Source: Gluconacetobacter entanii (GTDB taxonomy: Bacteria > Pseudomonadota > Alphaproteobacteria > Acetobacterales > Acetobacteraceae). From it: a stretch of DNA of 64,000 nt. The stretch is taken from positions 24,011 through 88,010 of the forward strand of contig NZ_NKUF01000011.1 of the NCBI RefSeq assembly GCF_003206495.1. The letters run 5' to 3'. The notes under the pieces were generated by a model. The model saw only the letters and a list, made by a program, of their open reading frames with translations, ran no database searches and had not been told where the DNA came from. Shown here piece by piece: positions 9,511 through 20,213 of the stretch. Position numbers and translations under genes: made by a program. Position 1 is the stretch's first letter, and the number at the start of each line of letters is the position of its first letter.

Positions 9511-9607
9511 CGGCACAACTTTCATGCGGGAGGGTCGTTATAACACGATGCCTTCGCCACGGCCGCCCATCCGGGCCGTGGCCCCCATCATTACGGAGCA
9601 TGAAACC

Positions 9608-10039
9608 ATGGCAATCAGGAAATACGGCACGGCACAGTGGACTGGCGGCCTGAAGGACGGCAAGGGCAACGTCTCGACCGAAAGCGGCGCCCTGTCAAAG
9701 CAGCCCTATGGCTTCAACACCCGCTTCGAGGATACGCCCGGCACCAACCCCGAGGAACTGATCGGCGCAGCGCACGCGGCATGCTTCGCCATGGCGCTGT
9801 CAGGGGTGCTGGGTGGCAAGAACATCACGGCCGACCTGCTGGAAACCAAATCCACCGTGACGCTGGAAAAGAAGGATGACGGGTTCGCCGTGACCGCCGT
9901 GCATCTCGACCTGCACGCCACGGTGCAGGACGTTGATTTTGCGACCTTCAGCGAACTGGCCAACACGGCGAAGACGGGATGCCCCATCTCCAAGCTGCTG
10001 AACGCACCCATCACGCTTAAAATTGTGCTGGAGCAGTAA
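9608..10039 (+). CDS. OsmC family peroxiredoxin
   Basis: The 143-residue protein matches the OsmC subfamily of the OsmC/Ohr fold: it starts RKYGTAQWTGGLKDGKG, has GFNTRFEDTPGTNPEEL, and carries the two catalytic cysteines in HAACFAMAL and KTGCPISKLL. These enzymes reduce organic hydroperoxides in the cytoplasm. The ATG at 9608 has GGAG about nine bases upstream and matches the family start. The gene converges with aroC, 17 bases apart, and diverges from metX. Confidence 0.93.
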   Translation: MAIRKYGTAQWTGGLKDGKGNVSTESGALSKQPYGFNTRFEDTPGTNPEELIGAAHAACFAMALSGVLGGKNITADLLETKSTVTLEKKDDGFAVTAVHLDLHATVQDVDFATFSELANTAKTGCPISKLLNAPITLKIVLEQ

Positions 10040-10056
10040 TGCGCAAAGGGGGACGA

Positions 10057-11130
10057 TCAGCCCCCGACCTGCCCCCGGTGGCGCAGCAGGTGATCGGCAA
10101 GCACGCAGGCCATCATCGCCTCGCCCACCGGCACGGCACGGATGCCGACACATGGGTCATGACGGCCCTTTGTCATCACCTCCACATTCTCGCCCGAACG
10201 GGTGACGGAGGGGACGGGGGTCAGGATTGAACTGGTCGGCTTGACGGCAAAGCGCGCCACGACAGGCTGCCCCGTGGAAATCCCGCCAAGGATGCCGCCC
10301 GCATGGTTGGAGGCGAACCGCAGCGTCCCGTCCTGCATGCGCATCGGATCGGCATTTTCCTCCCCCGTCAGGGCGGCAGCGGCAAAACCTTCGCCAATTT
10401 CGACACCCTTGACGGCATTGATGCTCATCAGCGCCATGGCAAGGTCTGAATCCAGCTTGCCATAGATGGGAGCACCCAGGCCCACTGGCACGCCCTCGGC
10501 CACGACCTCGATCACCGCACCGATGGAAGAACCATCCTTGCGGATTGCGGCCAGAAGTTCCTCCCACTGCGCAAGGGCAACCGGATCGGGGCAGAACAAC
10601 GGGTTACGCCCCACCAAGTCCCAGTCCCAGCGCGTGCGATCCACCTTGAGCGCACCGACCTGCACCAGGGCCGCGCGGATCCGCACCCCCTGCCCCAGCA
10701 CCTTGCGCGCCACGGCGCCTGCGGCAACACGCATCGCCGTCTCCCGCGCGGAGGAACGGCCCCCGCCGCGATAATCACGGATGCCGTATTTACGGTCATA
10801 GGTGACGTCGGCATGGCCGGGACGGTACCGTTCGGCAATGTCGCCGTAATCGCGCGAACGCTGGTCGGTATTGTGGATCACCAGCGAGATCGGGGTGCCG
10901 GTCGTCTGCCCCTCGAACACACCGGACAGGATTTCCACTCTGTCGGCTTCCTGCCGCTGCGTCGTGAATTTCGACTGCCCTGGCCTGCGACGGTCCAGCC
11001 ATGGCTGGATGTCCGCCTCGCTCAGGGGCAGGCGCGGCGGGCACCCGTCCACCACGCAGCCAATCGCCGGACCGTGGCTTTCGCCCCAGGTTGTGACACG
11101 GAACATGTGACCGAAGGTGTTGTACGACAT
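10057..11130 (-). CDS. aroC: chorismate synthase
   Basis: A full-length 357-residue chorismate synthase, the last step of the shikimate pathway (EPSP to chorismate, needing reduced FMN). It shows the family signatures [17 protein letters not shown] near the N-terminus, [36 protein letters not shown] and [21 protein letters not shown]. It lies 27 bases downstream of fabI on the same strand and is probably cotranscribed. Confidence 0.97.
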   Translation of the reverse strand: MSYNTFGHMFRVTTWGESHGPAIGCVVDGCPPRLPLSEADIQPWLDRRRPGQSKFTTQRQEADRVEILSGVFEGQTTGTPISLVIHNTDQRSRDYGDIAERYRPGHADVTYDRKYGIRDYRGGGRSSARETAMRVAAGAVARKVLGQGVRIRAALVQVGALKVDRTRWDWDLVGRNPLFCPDPVALAQWEELLAAIRKDGSSIGAVIEVVAEGVPVGLGAPIYGKLDSDLAMALMSINAVKGVEIGEGFAAAALTGEENADPMRMQDGTLRFASNHAGGILGGISTGQPVVARFAVKPTSSILTPVPSVTRSGENVEVMTKGRHDPCVGIRAVPVGEAMMACVLADHLLRHRGQVGG

Positions 11131-11157
11131 CGTGTTATGCCCTGCCGCCCCTGTGTG

Positions 11158-11997
11158 TCAGCTTCCCGCGACGGTGATGTCAGGGGCCGTGGGGTTTTTC
11201 ATGCCCACGATGTGGTATCCCGAATCGACATGATGGATTTCCCCGGTCACGCCGCCCGACAGGTCGGACAGCATGTAGAGGCCCGCGCCCCCCACTTCCT
11301 CAAGCGAGACATTGCGTTCCAGCGGGGAATTGTACTGATTCCATTTCAGGATGTAGCGGAAATCCCCGATCCCGTTGGCCGCCAGCGTCATGACCGGCCC
11401 GGCGGAGATGCCGTTAACGCGGATGCCATCGCAGCCCAGGTCCACGGCCATGTAACGCACCGAAGCCTCCAGCGCCGCCTTGGCCACGCCCATCACGTTG
11501 TAATGCGGCATGACACGTTCCGCCCCCAGATAGGTCAGGGTCAGCAGCGAACCGCCCGATTTCATCAGGCGCGCGGCCCGGCGCGCCACCGCCGTGAAGG
11601 AATAGCAGGAGATGTCGAGCGCCTTGAGGAACGCCTCACGCGGGGTATCGACATACCGGCCGCGCAGGAACTGCTTGTCGGCCCATCCGATCGCATGCAC
11701 CACGAAATCGATCTGGCCCCATTCCTTCTCGATCGCGGCGAAAGTGGCGTCGATGGCCGCGTCATCGCTGACATCGCACGGCAGCACCAGCGTGGACCCC
11801 ACGGATGCGGCCAGCGGCCGTACGCGCTTGCCCAGTGCCTCCCCCTGATAGGTGAAGGCCAGTTCGCCGCCCTGCTCCGCCACGGCGCGGGCGATCCCCC
11901 ACGCGATGGAGCGGTCGTTCGCGACGCCCATGACAAGTCCGCGCTTGCCTTTCATCAAAGAACCTGTAGCGGAGATTTTGGCCGCGCCGTCTGACAT
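11158..11997 (-). CDS. fabI: enoyl-[acyl-carrier-protein] reductase (NADH) FabI
   Basis: A 279-residue short-chain dehydrogenase of the FabI branch, which reduces enoyl-ACP at the end of each fatty acid elongation cycle. It shows MGVANDRSIAWGIA (cofactor loop), CDVSDDAAID, VVHAIGWADK, the catalytic Tyr/Lys spaced Y-x6-K in YNVMGVAKAAL, and RVNGISAGPVMTLAA. The start at 11997 (MSDGAAKIS) follows AAGGG; 22 more codons are open upstream. aroC follows downstream and pdxH diverges. Confidence 0.96.
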   Translation of the reverse strand: MSDGAAKISATGSLMKGKRGLVMGVANDRSIAWGIARAVAEQGGELAFTYQGEALGKRVRPLAASVGSTLVLPCDVSDDAAIDATFAAIEKEWGQIDFVVHAIGWADKQFLRGRYVDTPREAFLKALDISCYSFTAVARRAARLMKSGGSLLTLTYLGAERVMPHYNVMGVAKAALEASVRYMAVDLGCDGIRVNGISAGPVMTLAANGIGDFRYILKWNQYNSPLERNVSLEEVGGAGLYMLSDLSGGVTGEIHHVDSGYHIVGMKNPTAPDITVAGS

Positions 11998-12191
11998 GCT
12001 ACTACCCTTGGTGGTGAATGGCGTATGAAAATTTCGGCATGGTGGTCGCACAAGCCGAAGCATCGGACAAGGTCCGGCGCATGGAATTGTAGCGATTAAT
12101 GCCGCCGTCGTAATTTACCTTATATTTCGATATGTTTCGCACCGGACCATACGCTGCGCGCAAAATGTGGTCCCCAGACCGGAAAATGCAC

Positions 12192-12800
12192 ATGACCACC
12201 AGACTGATCGACCTTGATGCGGACCCTTTCGACCTGTTCGACGCATGGATGAAGGACGCCGTGGCGCACGAACCCAACGATCCCAACGCCATGGCGCTGG
12301 CCACCGCCACGCCGCAGGGACGGCCGTCGGTGCGGATGATCCTGCTCAAGGGGGCGGACCGGCGCGGGTTCGTGTTCTATACCAACCTCAACAGCCGCAA
12401 GGCCGGGGAACTCAAGGCCAATCCGCACGCCGCCCTGCTGTTCCACTGGAAAAGCATCCGCCGCCAGATCCGTATCGAAGGACCGGTCGAACCCGTCACC
12501 CCGGCGGAGGCGGACGCCTATTTCGCAAGCCGCAGCAGGATCTCCAGCCTCGGGGCGATCGCCTCCAACCAGTCGCACCCGCTTGCCGACCGGGCGGTGT
12601 TCGAGGCACGGCTGAAAGAGCTTGAAGCCCTCTACCCCACGGAGGATACCCCCATCCCCCGCCCCGCCAACTGGAGCGGCTTTCGCCTGGTGCCCGACAG
12701 TTTCGAATTCTGGCAGGATCGCCCCTATCGCCTGCATGACCGCGCGACATGGACCCGCACGGACAAGGATGACTGGACCCGGCAGCGTCTTTATCCCTGA
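12192..12800 (+). CDS. pdxH: pyridoxamine 5'-phosphate oxidase
   Basis: The protein of about 202 residues oxidises pyridoxine or pyridoxamine 5'-phosphate to pyridoxal phosphate using FMN and oxygen. Family blocks are PNAMALATATPQGRPSVRMILLKG, GFVFYTNLNSRKA (FMN binding), FHWKSIRRQIRIEG, SRISSLGAIASNQS and the C-terminal RPANWSGFRLVPDSFEFWQ with RLHDR and WTRQRLYP. The ATG at 12192 has GGAAAA upstream; ATGs at 12186 and 12132 are alternatives. Its promoter must lie in the gap shared with fabI. Confidence 0.96.
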   Translation: MTTRLIDLDADPFDLFDAWMKDAVAHEPNDPNAMALATATPQGRPSVRMILLKGADRRGFVFYTNLNSRKAGELKANPHAALLFHWKSIRRQIRIEGPVEPVTPAEADAYFASRSRISSLGAIASNQSHPLADRAVFEARLKELEALYPTEDTPIPRPANWSGFRLVPDSFEFWQDRPYRLHDRATWTRTDKDDWTRQRLYP

Positions 12801-12887
12801 ACTTGCGGCCTCTTTATTCGTTTCCTGAAAGAGTGAGTTTCACAAGACACGAAAAAAGATCGGGAAACAGACATGAAAGGGGCGTCC

Positions 12888-13769
12888 ATGCACATCCGCA
12901 AGATACTGCTGCCACTGTCTGGCGCGGAAAATGCTGGAAGCGCCCTTGGCATCGGGGTCATGTTCGCACAGCGTTTCAATGCCCATATCGCCGGACTGCA
13001 TGTCGGCAGCGACTGGCAGGAGGTCAGCCCCATGGCGGGCGAAGGCCTGTCGGGGGCGATGGTGCAGGAAATGATTGCCGCCGCCCTGCATGAAAGTGCC
13101 GGCCACCTGAAGGAAGTCCGCCACACGTTCCACAGCTTCATCAAGGAAGCGGGCCTGCCGATCGTGGCCCCCCGCTCCCCGCTGTCAACCATCCCGATGG
13201 ACCGGCCGAGCGCCAGCTTTACGGCCATGGCGGGGAACATGTACACCGTCGTCGCCCATCAGGCGCGGATGTCCGATATCGTCATCGTGCGCAATACCGG
13301 GGCCAGCGGGCAGGTCTCCTCCTCCGACGCGCTGCATGCCACGCTGTTCGACAGCGGACGGTGCGTTGTCGTCGCCCCCATCGAACGGCCCGTCAGTGTG
13401 GGACGGCGCATCTGCATCGCATGGAACGGCACGACAGAGGCCGCAACCGCCCTGCGCCATGCCCTGCCATGGATCGTGGAGGCCGAGGAGGTGCGCATCC
13501 TCTACAGCCGCAGCTACCAGCGGCTTGGCCCGGAGGCGCGCCACGTCAAGCATTACCTCGACATCCATGGCGTGGATACGACCATGCACGAATTCCACGC
13601 CGATGGCCGCAGCGTCGGCGCGGCCCTGCTGGAGGCGTGCCACGATTTCAACGCGGACATGATGGTCATGGGCGCCTATTCACATTCCCGCCTGCGCCAG
13701 ATGATCCTTGGCGGGGTGACGCGCCATGTGCTGGAGAACGGAAAACTGTCGGTTTTCATGAGCCGTTAA
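12888..13769 (+). CDS. tandem-domain universal stress protein (UspA family)
   Basis: About 293 residues with two UspA-like halves. The first begins MHIRKILLPLSGAENAGSALG; the second begins at about residue 175 (RRICIAWNGTTEAATALRHALPW) and ends with the Usp nucleotide-binding pattern MMVMGAYSHSRLRQMILGGVTRHVLE. The second domain keeps the G-x2-G-x9-G layout, the first does not clearly. Function is stress-related and otherwise undefined. The start at 12888 has AAAGGGG close upstream; an ATG at 12873 is also in frame. The gene appears monocistronic. Confidence 0.85.
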   Translation: MHIRKILLPLSGAENAGSALGIGVMFAQRFNAHIAGLHVGSDWQEVSPMAGEGLSGAMVQEMIAAALHESAGHLKEVRHTFHSFIKEAGLPIVAPRSPLSTIPMDRPSASFTAMAGNMYTVVAHQARMSDIVIVRNTGASGQVSSSDALHATLFDSGRCVVVAPIERPVSVGRRICIAWNGTTEAATALRHALPWIVEAEEVRILYSRSYQRLGPEARHVKHYLDIHGVDTTMHEFHADGRSVGAALLEACHDFNADMMVMGAYSHSRLRQMILGGVTRHVLENGKLSVFMSR

Positions 13770-13814
13770 TATACACTGAAAAATAGTGCAATAAGCCCTC
13801 ACGCATACATGGGC

Positions 13815-13872
13815 TTGCCATGCATAAACCGAAGACCGTACATTATTCCCCTTGCATGGGTGGGGAATAGTG
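13815..13872 (+). promoter_or_regulatory. putative cys promoter with long inverted repeat
   Basis: TTGCCA (13815-13820) and TACATT (13839-13844) are spaced 18 bases and could be a promoter. Overlapping and following the -10 is an 11-bp inverted repeat, CATTATTCCCC (13841-13851) and GGGGAATAGTG (13862-13872), with a 10-base spacer and one G-T pair. It ends about 60 bases before cysH. It could be an operator or a leader hairpin; no regulator family is recognised. Confidence 0.4.
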
Positions 13873-13930
13873 ATTAACTCCTCACCAAATTAACGATTAA
13901 ATATCGTGAACTGCGGAGGGAGATCGCAAC

Positions 13931-14635
13931 GTGCAGGTTGATCCGTCAATTATACGATCACTGCAGGCTGAGGGAAATACCGCACATGACGTCCTGCGGA
14001 TCGCCCTGACGGGGGACATGCGCGGACGTATCGGGCTGGTATCGTCCTTTGGCGCGGAATCCGCCGTCCTGCTGGCCATGGCCGCGGAAATCGACCCGGC
14101 GGTGCCCGTCCTGTTCCTGCAGACCGGGCAGCATTTCCCCGAAACGCTGCAATACCGGCAGAAACTTGCACGCTTCCTTGGCCTGACCAACGTGCGCGAC
14201 ATCCATCCCGACCCGGTGCAGATCCATGACCGCGATCCGGAGGGACAGTTGTGGGCGTTCGATCCCGACGCCTGCTGCGCCCTGCGCAAGGTCGAGCCCC
14301 TTGACGAGGCGCTGATCCCCTTTGACGGGTGGATCACCGGGCGCAAGCGCACGCAGGCCGCCACCCGCGTCAACCTCCCCATTGTTGAAAAGACGGAGGA
14401 CGGCCGCATCAAGGTCAACCCGCTGGCACAGTGGACCCCGCGTGAACTTGATGCGGAAATGACGCTCCGCAACCTGCCACGCCATCCGCTCAGCCTGCGT
14501 GGCTATCCCTCGATCGGCTGCGCGCCGTGCACCCTGCCCGTCGGGGCGGACGCGGACCCGCGCTCCGGCCGCTGGGCAGGACAGAACAAGACCGAATGTG
14601 GCATTCATGTCCGCAAGGTGTCCTCACCATCATGA
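13931..14635 (+). CDS. cysH: phosphoadenylyl-/adenylyl-sulfate reductase with 4Fe-4S cysteine signature
   Basis: The 234-residue protein reduces activated sulfate to sulfite. SSFGAESAVLL is the nucleotide-binding loop, TGRKRTQAATR the substrate-binding segment, and the C-terminal ECGIH holds the redox cysteine (Cys223). Cys115-Cys116 (DACCALRKVEPL) and Cys197/Cys200 (GCAPCT) form the CC...CxxC set that binds a 4Fe-4S cluster in APS-type reductases. It starts with GTG at 13931, nine bases after GGAGGGAG. It is the first gene of the cys operon; cysD follows 19 bases downstream. Confidence 0.93.
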   Translation: MQVDPSIIRSLQAEGNTAHDVLRIALTGDMRGRIGLVSSFGAESAVLLAMAAEIDPAVPVLFLQTGQHFPETLQYRQKLARFLGLTNVRDIHPDPVQIHDRDPEGQLWAFDPDACCALRKVEPLDEALIPFDGWITGRKRTQAATRVNLPIVEKTEDGRIKVNPLAQWTPRELDAEMTLRNLPRHPLSLRGYPSIGCAPCTLPVGADADPRSGRWAGQNKTECGIHVRKVSSPS

Positions 14636-14654
14636 CGAAGGCAGCCCCGACCTT

Positions 14655-15518
14655 ATGGTAGACGTGTCTTCATCTTCTCATCCCGCCCCCACTTCTTCCC
14701 CGGAAAGGAAGGTCTGCAAGTCCATGGACGATCTTGATCAGCTCGAAGCCCAGAGCATTTTCATCCTTCGTGAGGCCTATCGCAAGCTCAAGCCGCTGGC
14801 GATGCTATGGTCTCTGGGCAAGGATTCCAACGTGATGGTATGGCTTGCGCGCAAGGCATTCCTTGGGCGCGTGCCGTTCCCGGTCATGCATGTCGATACC
14901 GGCAAGAAATTTCCGGAAATGTACCAGTTCCGCGATGAATACACCAAGAAGTGGAACCTCGACCTGCTGCTCGGCGACTGCCCGGCGGTGGAGGAAATCG
15001 ACCCGACCCTGCCACCGGCCGCGCGGTCGGCCGCGCGCAAGACGGCGGGCCTTGCCGCGATGATCGAGAAATACAAGCTCGCGGGTGTCATCGCCGGCAT
15101 CCGCCGTGACGAGCAGGCCACCCGCGCGAAGGAACGCGTGTTCAGCCCACGTGGCGCGGGACACAAGTGGGACGTGCGCAACCAGCCCCCCGAATTCTGG
15201 GACCAGTACGCCACCCCGCACGAAGCGGGCATGCATATCCGCGTCCATCCCCTGCTGGCATGGCGGGAGATCGACATCTGGCGCTATATCGAGCGTGAGG
15301 GCATCCCGCTGGTGGACCTGTATTTCTCCAAGAACGGCAAGCGGTACCGCTCGCTCGGGGACCAGGACATCACCAACCCTGTCGAAAGCAACGCCAGCAC
15401 GGTGGCCGAAGTGATTGCCGAACTGGAAACCTCGCGCACGTCGGAACGGGCGGGCCGCGCGATGGACCATGAATCCGAAGATGCGTTCGAGCGTCTTCGC
15501 GTTGCCGGTTACCTGTGA
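14655..15518 (+). CDS. cysD: sulfate adenylyltransferase subunit 2 CysD
   Basis: The 287-residue catalytic subunit of ATP sulfurylase makes APS from ATP and sulfate. It shows [32 protein letters not shown] (PP-loop SxGKDS), [31 protein letters not shown], and [22 protein letters not shown], all typical of CysD. The start is ambiguous: ATG 14655 gives a Ser/Pro-rich 23-residue extension, while ATG 14724 ([10 protein letters not shown]) matches the usual family start and has AAGGAAGG upstream. cysNC follows 28 bases downstream. Confidence 0.94.
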   Translation: MVDVSSSSHPAPTSSPERKVCKSMDDLDQLEAQSIFILREAYRKLKPLAMLWSLGKDSNVMVWLARKAFLGRVPFPVMHVDTGKKFPEMYQFRDEYTKKWNLDLLLGDCPAVEEIDPTLPPAARSAARKTAGLAAMIEKYKLAGVIAGIRRDEQATRAKERVFSPRGAGHKWDVRNQPPEFWDQYATPHEAGMHIRVHPLLAWREIDIWRYIEREGIPLVDLYFSKNGKRYRSLGDQDITNPVESNASTVAEVIAELETSRTSERAGRAMDHESEDAFERLRVAGYL

Positions 15519-15546
15519 ACGTCGGGCCGAGCGGAGTATCAAGAAC

Positions 15547-17430
15547 ATGAATACGATTTCCCCTCCGGTCTCGCAGGAGGCCGCAACCCCGATCGTCATC
15601 GTCGGGCATGTGGACCATGGCAAATCCACCCTGATCGGGCGACTGCTGTACGATACCGACAGCCTGCCTGACGGGCGCGTGGCGCAGATCATCGAATCCA
15701 GTACCAAGCGTGGCCTGTCGGTCGAATGGAGCTTCCTGCTCGACAGCCTGCAGATCGAGCGCGACCAGGGTGTCACCGTCGATTCGACGCGCATCCCCTT
15801 CCGCCTGGGGCAGCGGCAGTTCGTGATCGTCGATGCGCCGGGCCACCGGCAGTTCCTGCGCAACATGATCACCGGCGCCGCCGATGCGGAGGCCGCCGTA
15901 CTGGTGGTTGACGCCGCCGAGGGCGCACAGGAACAGACCCGTCGCCATGCGATGCTGCTGCGCCTGATCGGCATCCGCCATGTCATCGTGCTGATGAACA
16001 AGGTCGATCTGCTGGATTATGACGAGGCGAAGATCACCGCGTCGGAAAAGAGCGTCGCCGCCCTGCTGAAGCAGTTGGAGATCGAACCGACCCTGTTCGT
16101 GCCCGCCTCTGCGCGTGAAGGCGACAACATCGCGTCGCGTTCGGAGCGGATGGCCTGGTACAATGGCCCGACCCTGACCGAGGCGCTGGCCCTTGTCCCC
16201 GCGCCCTCGTCGCGTTCCGACCTGCCGCTGCGCCTGCCGGTGCAGGATGTCTACCGCTTTGATACGCAGCGCGTCGTGGTCGGGCGCATCGAACGTGGCC
16301 GCATCAACATCGGCGACAGCGTCGTGATCGGACGCCATGGCACGATCGCCCGGATTGCCACGATCGAAAGCTGGCATACCGCGCCGCAGACCTCCGCCAT
16401 CGCGGGGCAGTCGGTGGCCATCACGCTGGAACCCGACGTGATTCCCGACCGTGGCGACCTGCTGTTCCCGCCGGGTGAAGCGCCACTGCAGGGTGCGCGC
16501 GTGCAGGCGCGCCTGTTCTGGCTGCGTCAGGAACCGCTGCGCGTGGGTGAAAGCTTCCGCCTGCGACTGGCCACGGCGGAACATCAGGTAACGGTGGCCT
16601 CGATCGATTCCGTTGTCCGACTCGAGGACCTGACCGAACATCCCGCCGATGTCGTCCCCCCCGAAGGCTTTGCCGAGATCACCCTTGCGGTGTCGGAGAC
16701 GATGCAGTTCGACCCCTTCCTGCCGGGCACGGCGGACGGGCGCGGCGTCCTTGTGGACCGCAACCAGCAGATCGTCGGTGGCGTGCCCCTGATCGGGGTG
16801 GCGGAGATCGCCAGCGGGACCAAGGCCATCCATCCGACCGGCAGCACGGTATCCACATGGGACCGCGCGCAGGCCAAGGGGCATCATGGCGGCGTGTTCT
16901 GGATGACCGGCCTGCCCGGCGCGGGCAAGAGCACCATCGCCCGCGCGGCGGAAGTGCAACTGTTCTCCCGCGGGGTCGATGTTTCCGTGCTTGATGGGGA
17001 TACGCTGCGCGCGGGCCTGTGTTCGGACCTTGGCTTCAGCGAGGCGGACCGGCGCGAGAATGTCCGCCGTGCGGCGGCGGTGGCGCGCATCCTTGCCGAC
17101 AGCGGGCAGGTCGTGCTTGTCGCCCTGATCTCGCCCACGGTTGCGGATCGGGAACTCGCACGCCAGATCGTGGGCGACGAGTTCCACGAGGTGTTCGTCG
17201 ATACCCCGCAGGCCACCTGTGAAACGCGCGATCCGAAGGGCCTGTATGCGGCCGCGCGGGCGTGGAAGATTTCCGGCTTCACCGGGATCGACGCCCCTTA
17301 CGAGGCGCCTGCGAAGCCTGAACTGCGGCTTGCGACCGAAAACCGCGATGCCGCCGACAGCGCGCGTGACCTTGTGACGTTCATTGCGGACACCACCGCA
17401 CTGAACCGCAAGGCTGCTCCGGCGTCCTGA
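15547..17430 (+). CDS. cysNC: bifunctional sulfate adenylyltransferase large subunit / APS kinase CysNC
   Basis: A 627-residue fusion. Residues 1-430 are the GTPase CysN, with GHVDHGKST at 20-28, [25 protein letters not shown] and NKVDL. Residues from about 445 are APS kinase CysC, with GLPGAGKST from 455, [22 protein letters not shown], and [22 protein letters not shown]. With CysD the N-part makes APS using GTP; the C-part phosphorylates it to PAPS. The ATG at 15547 is supported by the family start. A stem-loop terminator follows, so DUF2849-cysI may be a second transcription unit. Confidence 0.95.
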   Translation: MNTISPPVSQEAATPIVIVGHVDHGKSTLIGRLLYDTDSLPDGRVAQIIESSTKRGLSVEWSFLLDSLQIERDQGVTVDSTRIPFRLGQRQFVIVDAPGHRQFLRNMITGAADAEAAVLVVDAAEGAQEQTRRHAMLLRLIGIRHVIVLMNKVDLLDYDEAKITASEKSVAALLKQLEIEPTLFVPASAREGDNIASRSERMAWYNGPTLTEALALVPAPSSRSDLPLRLPVQDVYRFDTQRVVVGRIERGRINIGDSVVIGRHGTIARIATIESWHTAPQTSAIAGQSVAITLEPDVIPDRGDLLFPPGEAPLQGARVQARLFWLRQEPLRVGESFRLRLATAEHQVTVASIDSVVRLEDLTEHPADVVPPEGFAEITLAVSETMQFDPFLPGTADGRGVLVDRNQQIVGGVPLIGVAEIASGTKAIHPTGSTVSTWDRAQAKGHHGGVFWMTGLPGAGKSTIARAAEVQLFSRGVDVSVLDGDTLRAGLCSDLGFSEADRRENVRRAAAVARILADSGQVVLVALISPTVADRELARQIVGDEFHEVFVDTPQATCETRDPKGLYAAARAWKISGFTGIDAPYEAPAKPELRLATENRDAADSARDLVTFIADTTALNRKAAPAS

Positions 17431-17480
17431 GGGAACAGGGCGAAGCGGACGGGTTTTCCTGCCGCTTCGCCTGTCCCTTT
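17431..17480 (+). terminator. stem-loop terminator after cysNC
   Basis: CAGG-g-CGAAGCGG (17436-17448) pairs with CCGCTTCG-CCTG (17462-17473), closed further by GGGA/TCCC, and is followed by CTTT. It starts right after the cysNC stop codon. Confidence 0.65.
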
Positions 17481-17533
17481 CCCATGCCGTCGCGACCGTG
17501 GCTGCGGTCGATATCGCTGGCGTCATGTGGAAA

Positions 17534-17545
17534 TATAAAATATAC
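17534..17545 (+). promoter_or_regulatory. AT-rich -10 candidate before DUF2849-cysI
   Basis: An isolated AT-rich stretch (TATAAAATATA) in otherwise GC-rich sequence lies about 90 bases upstream of the DUF2849 gene and 60 bases after the cysNC terminator. It is a plausible -10 region. I find no good -35 at normal spacing, so it may depend on an activator. Confidence 0.35.
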
Positions 17546-17630
17546 GTGCACACCCGTATGAATCACGCGCATCTCCATCCCGCACGGTGGAATGCCAGCG
17601 CCTGCCTCGCCTGAAAGGGATTGACCAGAA

Positions 17631-17958
17631 GTGGATGTCAGGAACAACCGCCGCACAACAACAGGCTCCAGCGTTGTCACGGCCAATCGCCTGCTCGACG
17701 GGCGGATCGTCTGGCTGACGGACCAGGGCACATGGTCCGTTGATATCGCCTGCGCCGCGGTCTGGCCGAATGACAGGATCGAGGCCGTGATCGCCGATAC
17801 CGCCCGCCACCAGCAAGAGCAGGGCGTCGTGGGCGTATATGGCGTGCAGCTTGCGGATCAGGAGGCGGGGATCATGCCGCTGACGGTGCGTGAGCGGATC
17901 CGTGCCTTTGGCCCCACCGTGCATCCACAGTTCGCCCCCTCCCATGAGGATACCGTCC

Positions 17959-17966
<8 letters not shown>
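17631..17966 (+). CDS. DUF2849 domain protein upstream of cysI
   Basis: A 111-residue protein recognised as DUF2849 by its length, the core TANRLLDGRIVWLTDQGTWSVDI and its position directly before cysI, an arrangement common in alphaproteobacteria. Its biochemical role is unknown; a link to sulfite reductase is inferred from the conserved neighbourhood. It begins with GTG at 17631, with AAAGGGA upstream, and its end overlaps the cysI start by eight bases, suggesting translational coupling. Confidence 0.8.
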
Positions 17967-19645
<1,679 letters not shown>

Positions 19646-19659
<14 letters not shown>

Positions 19660-20140
19660 AAATGGCCGGATTGTCGCGGATACGTGGACACAGGTTCCCG
19701 ATGACGCCCCCTGCCCCGCCGATGGGGCCGTCATCGTGCCGCTTGCCCGGGTGGAAGAAGCGCTGGCGCGCGCGGGCAATGCGCCGGTGGGTGTGCGCCT
19801 GACACCTGATGAAGACGTCACCGCCCTGCGTACCGTGCTGCCCCGTCTGGCGCTGGTGAATGTGGACTTTCCCGGTTTCCGTGACGGACGTGCCTTCACG
19901 CAGGCCCGTGCCCTGCGTGAGCACCTGCATTTCAAGGGCGAGATCCGCGCCACGGGCCATGCCCTGCCAGACCAGTACGAATTCATGCTGCGCTGTGGCA
20001 TCACCACGGTCGTCATTGCCGAAGGTAGCGATCCGTCCGTATGGGAAAAGGCGCATACGCGTTTTACCGTGGCGTATCAGCCCTCCGTCCTGAACGAGAA
20101 GCCGCAGGGCTTTGGCCTGCGGCGCTTTCTTGAGGCCTGA
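19646..20140 (+). CDS. DUF934 domain protein downstream of cysI
   Basis: A 164-residue protein of the DUF934 family, recognised by GVRLTPDEDV, the central ALVNVDFPGFRDGRAFTQARALRE and the ending YQ..VLNE. In proteobacteria it almost always follows cysI and is annotated only as an oxidoreductase-like protein of unknown function. The ATG at 19646 overlaps the end of cysI by 14 bases, so it is translated with it. A role in sulfite reductase electron supply or cofactor loading is inference from neighbourhood. Confidence 0.85.
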
Positions 20141-20213
20141 CGCCCTCGCGGGGTGAGGCCGCCTGCATGAGCTTGTGCTTTCACCCCGTCATTCCCCATG
20201 CTACCGCAGGGAC

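Noticed and set aside
9333..9600. SAM-II riboswitch upstream of metX
   Set aside because: Looked for because of the gene and phylum; the conserved core bases and pseudoknot pattern are not present.
15370..17553. 727-codon open frame on the minus strand opposite cysNC
   Set aside because: Antisense shadow of a GC-rich gene; the composition is Arg/His/Gly-rich with no domain, and the plus strand has clear CysN and CysC motifs.
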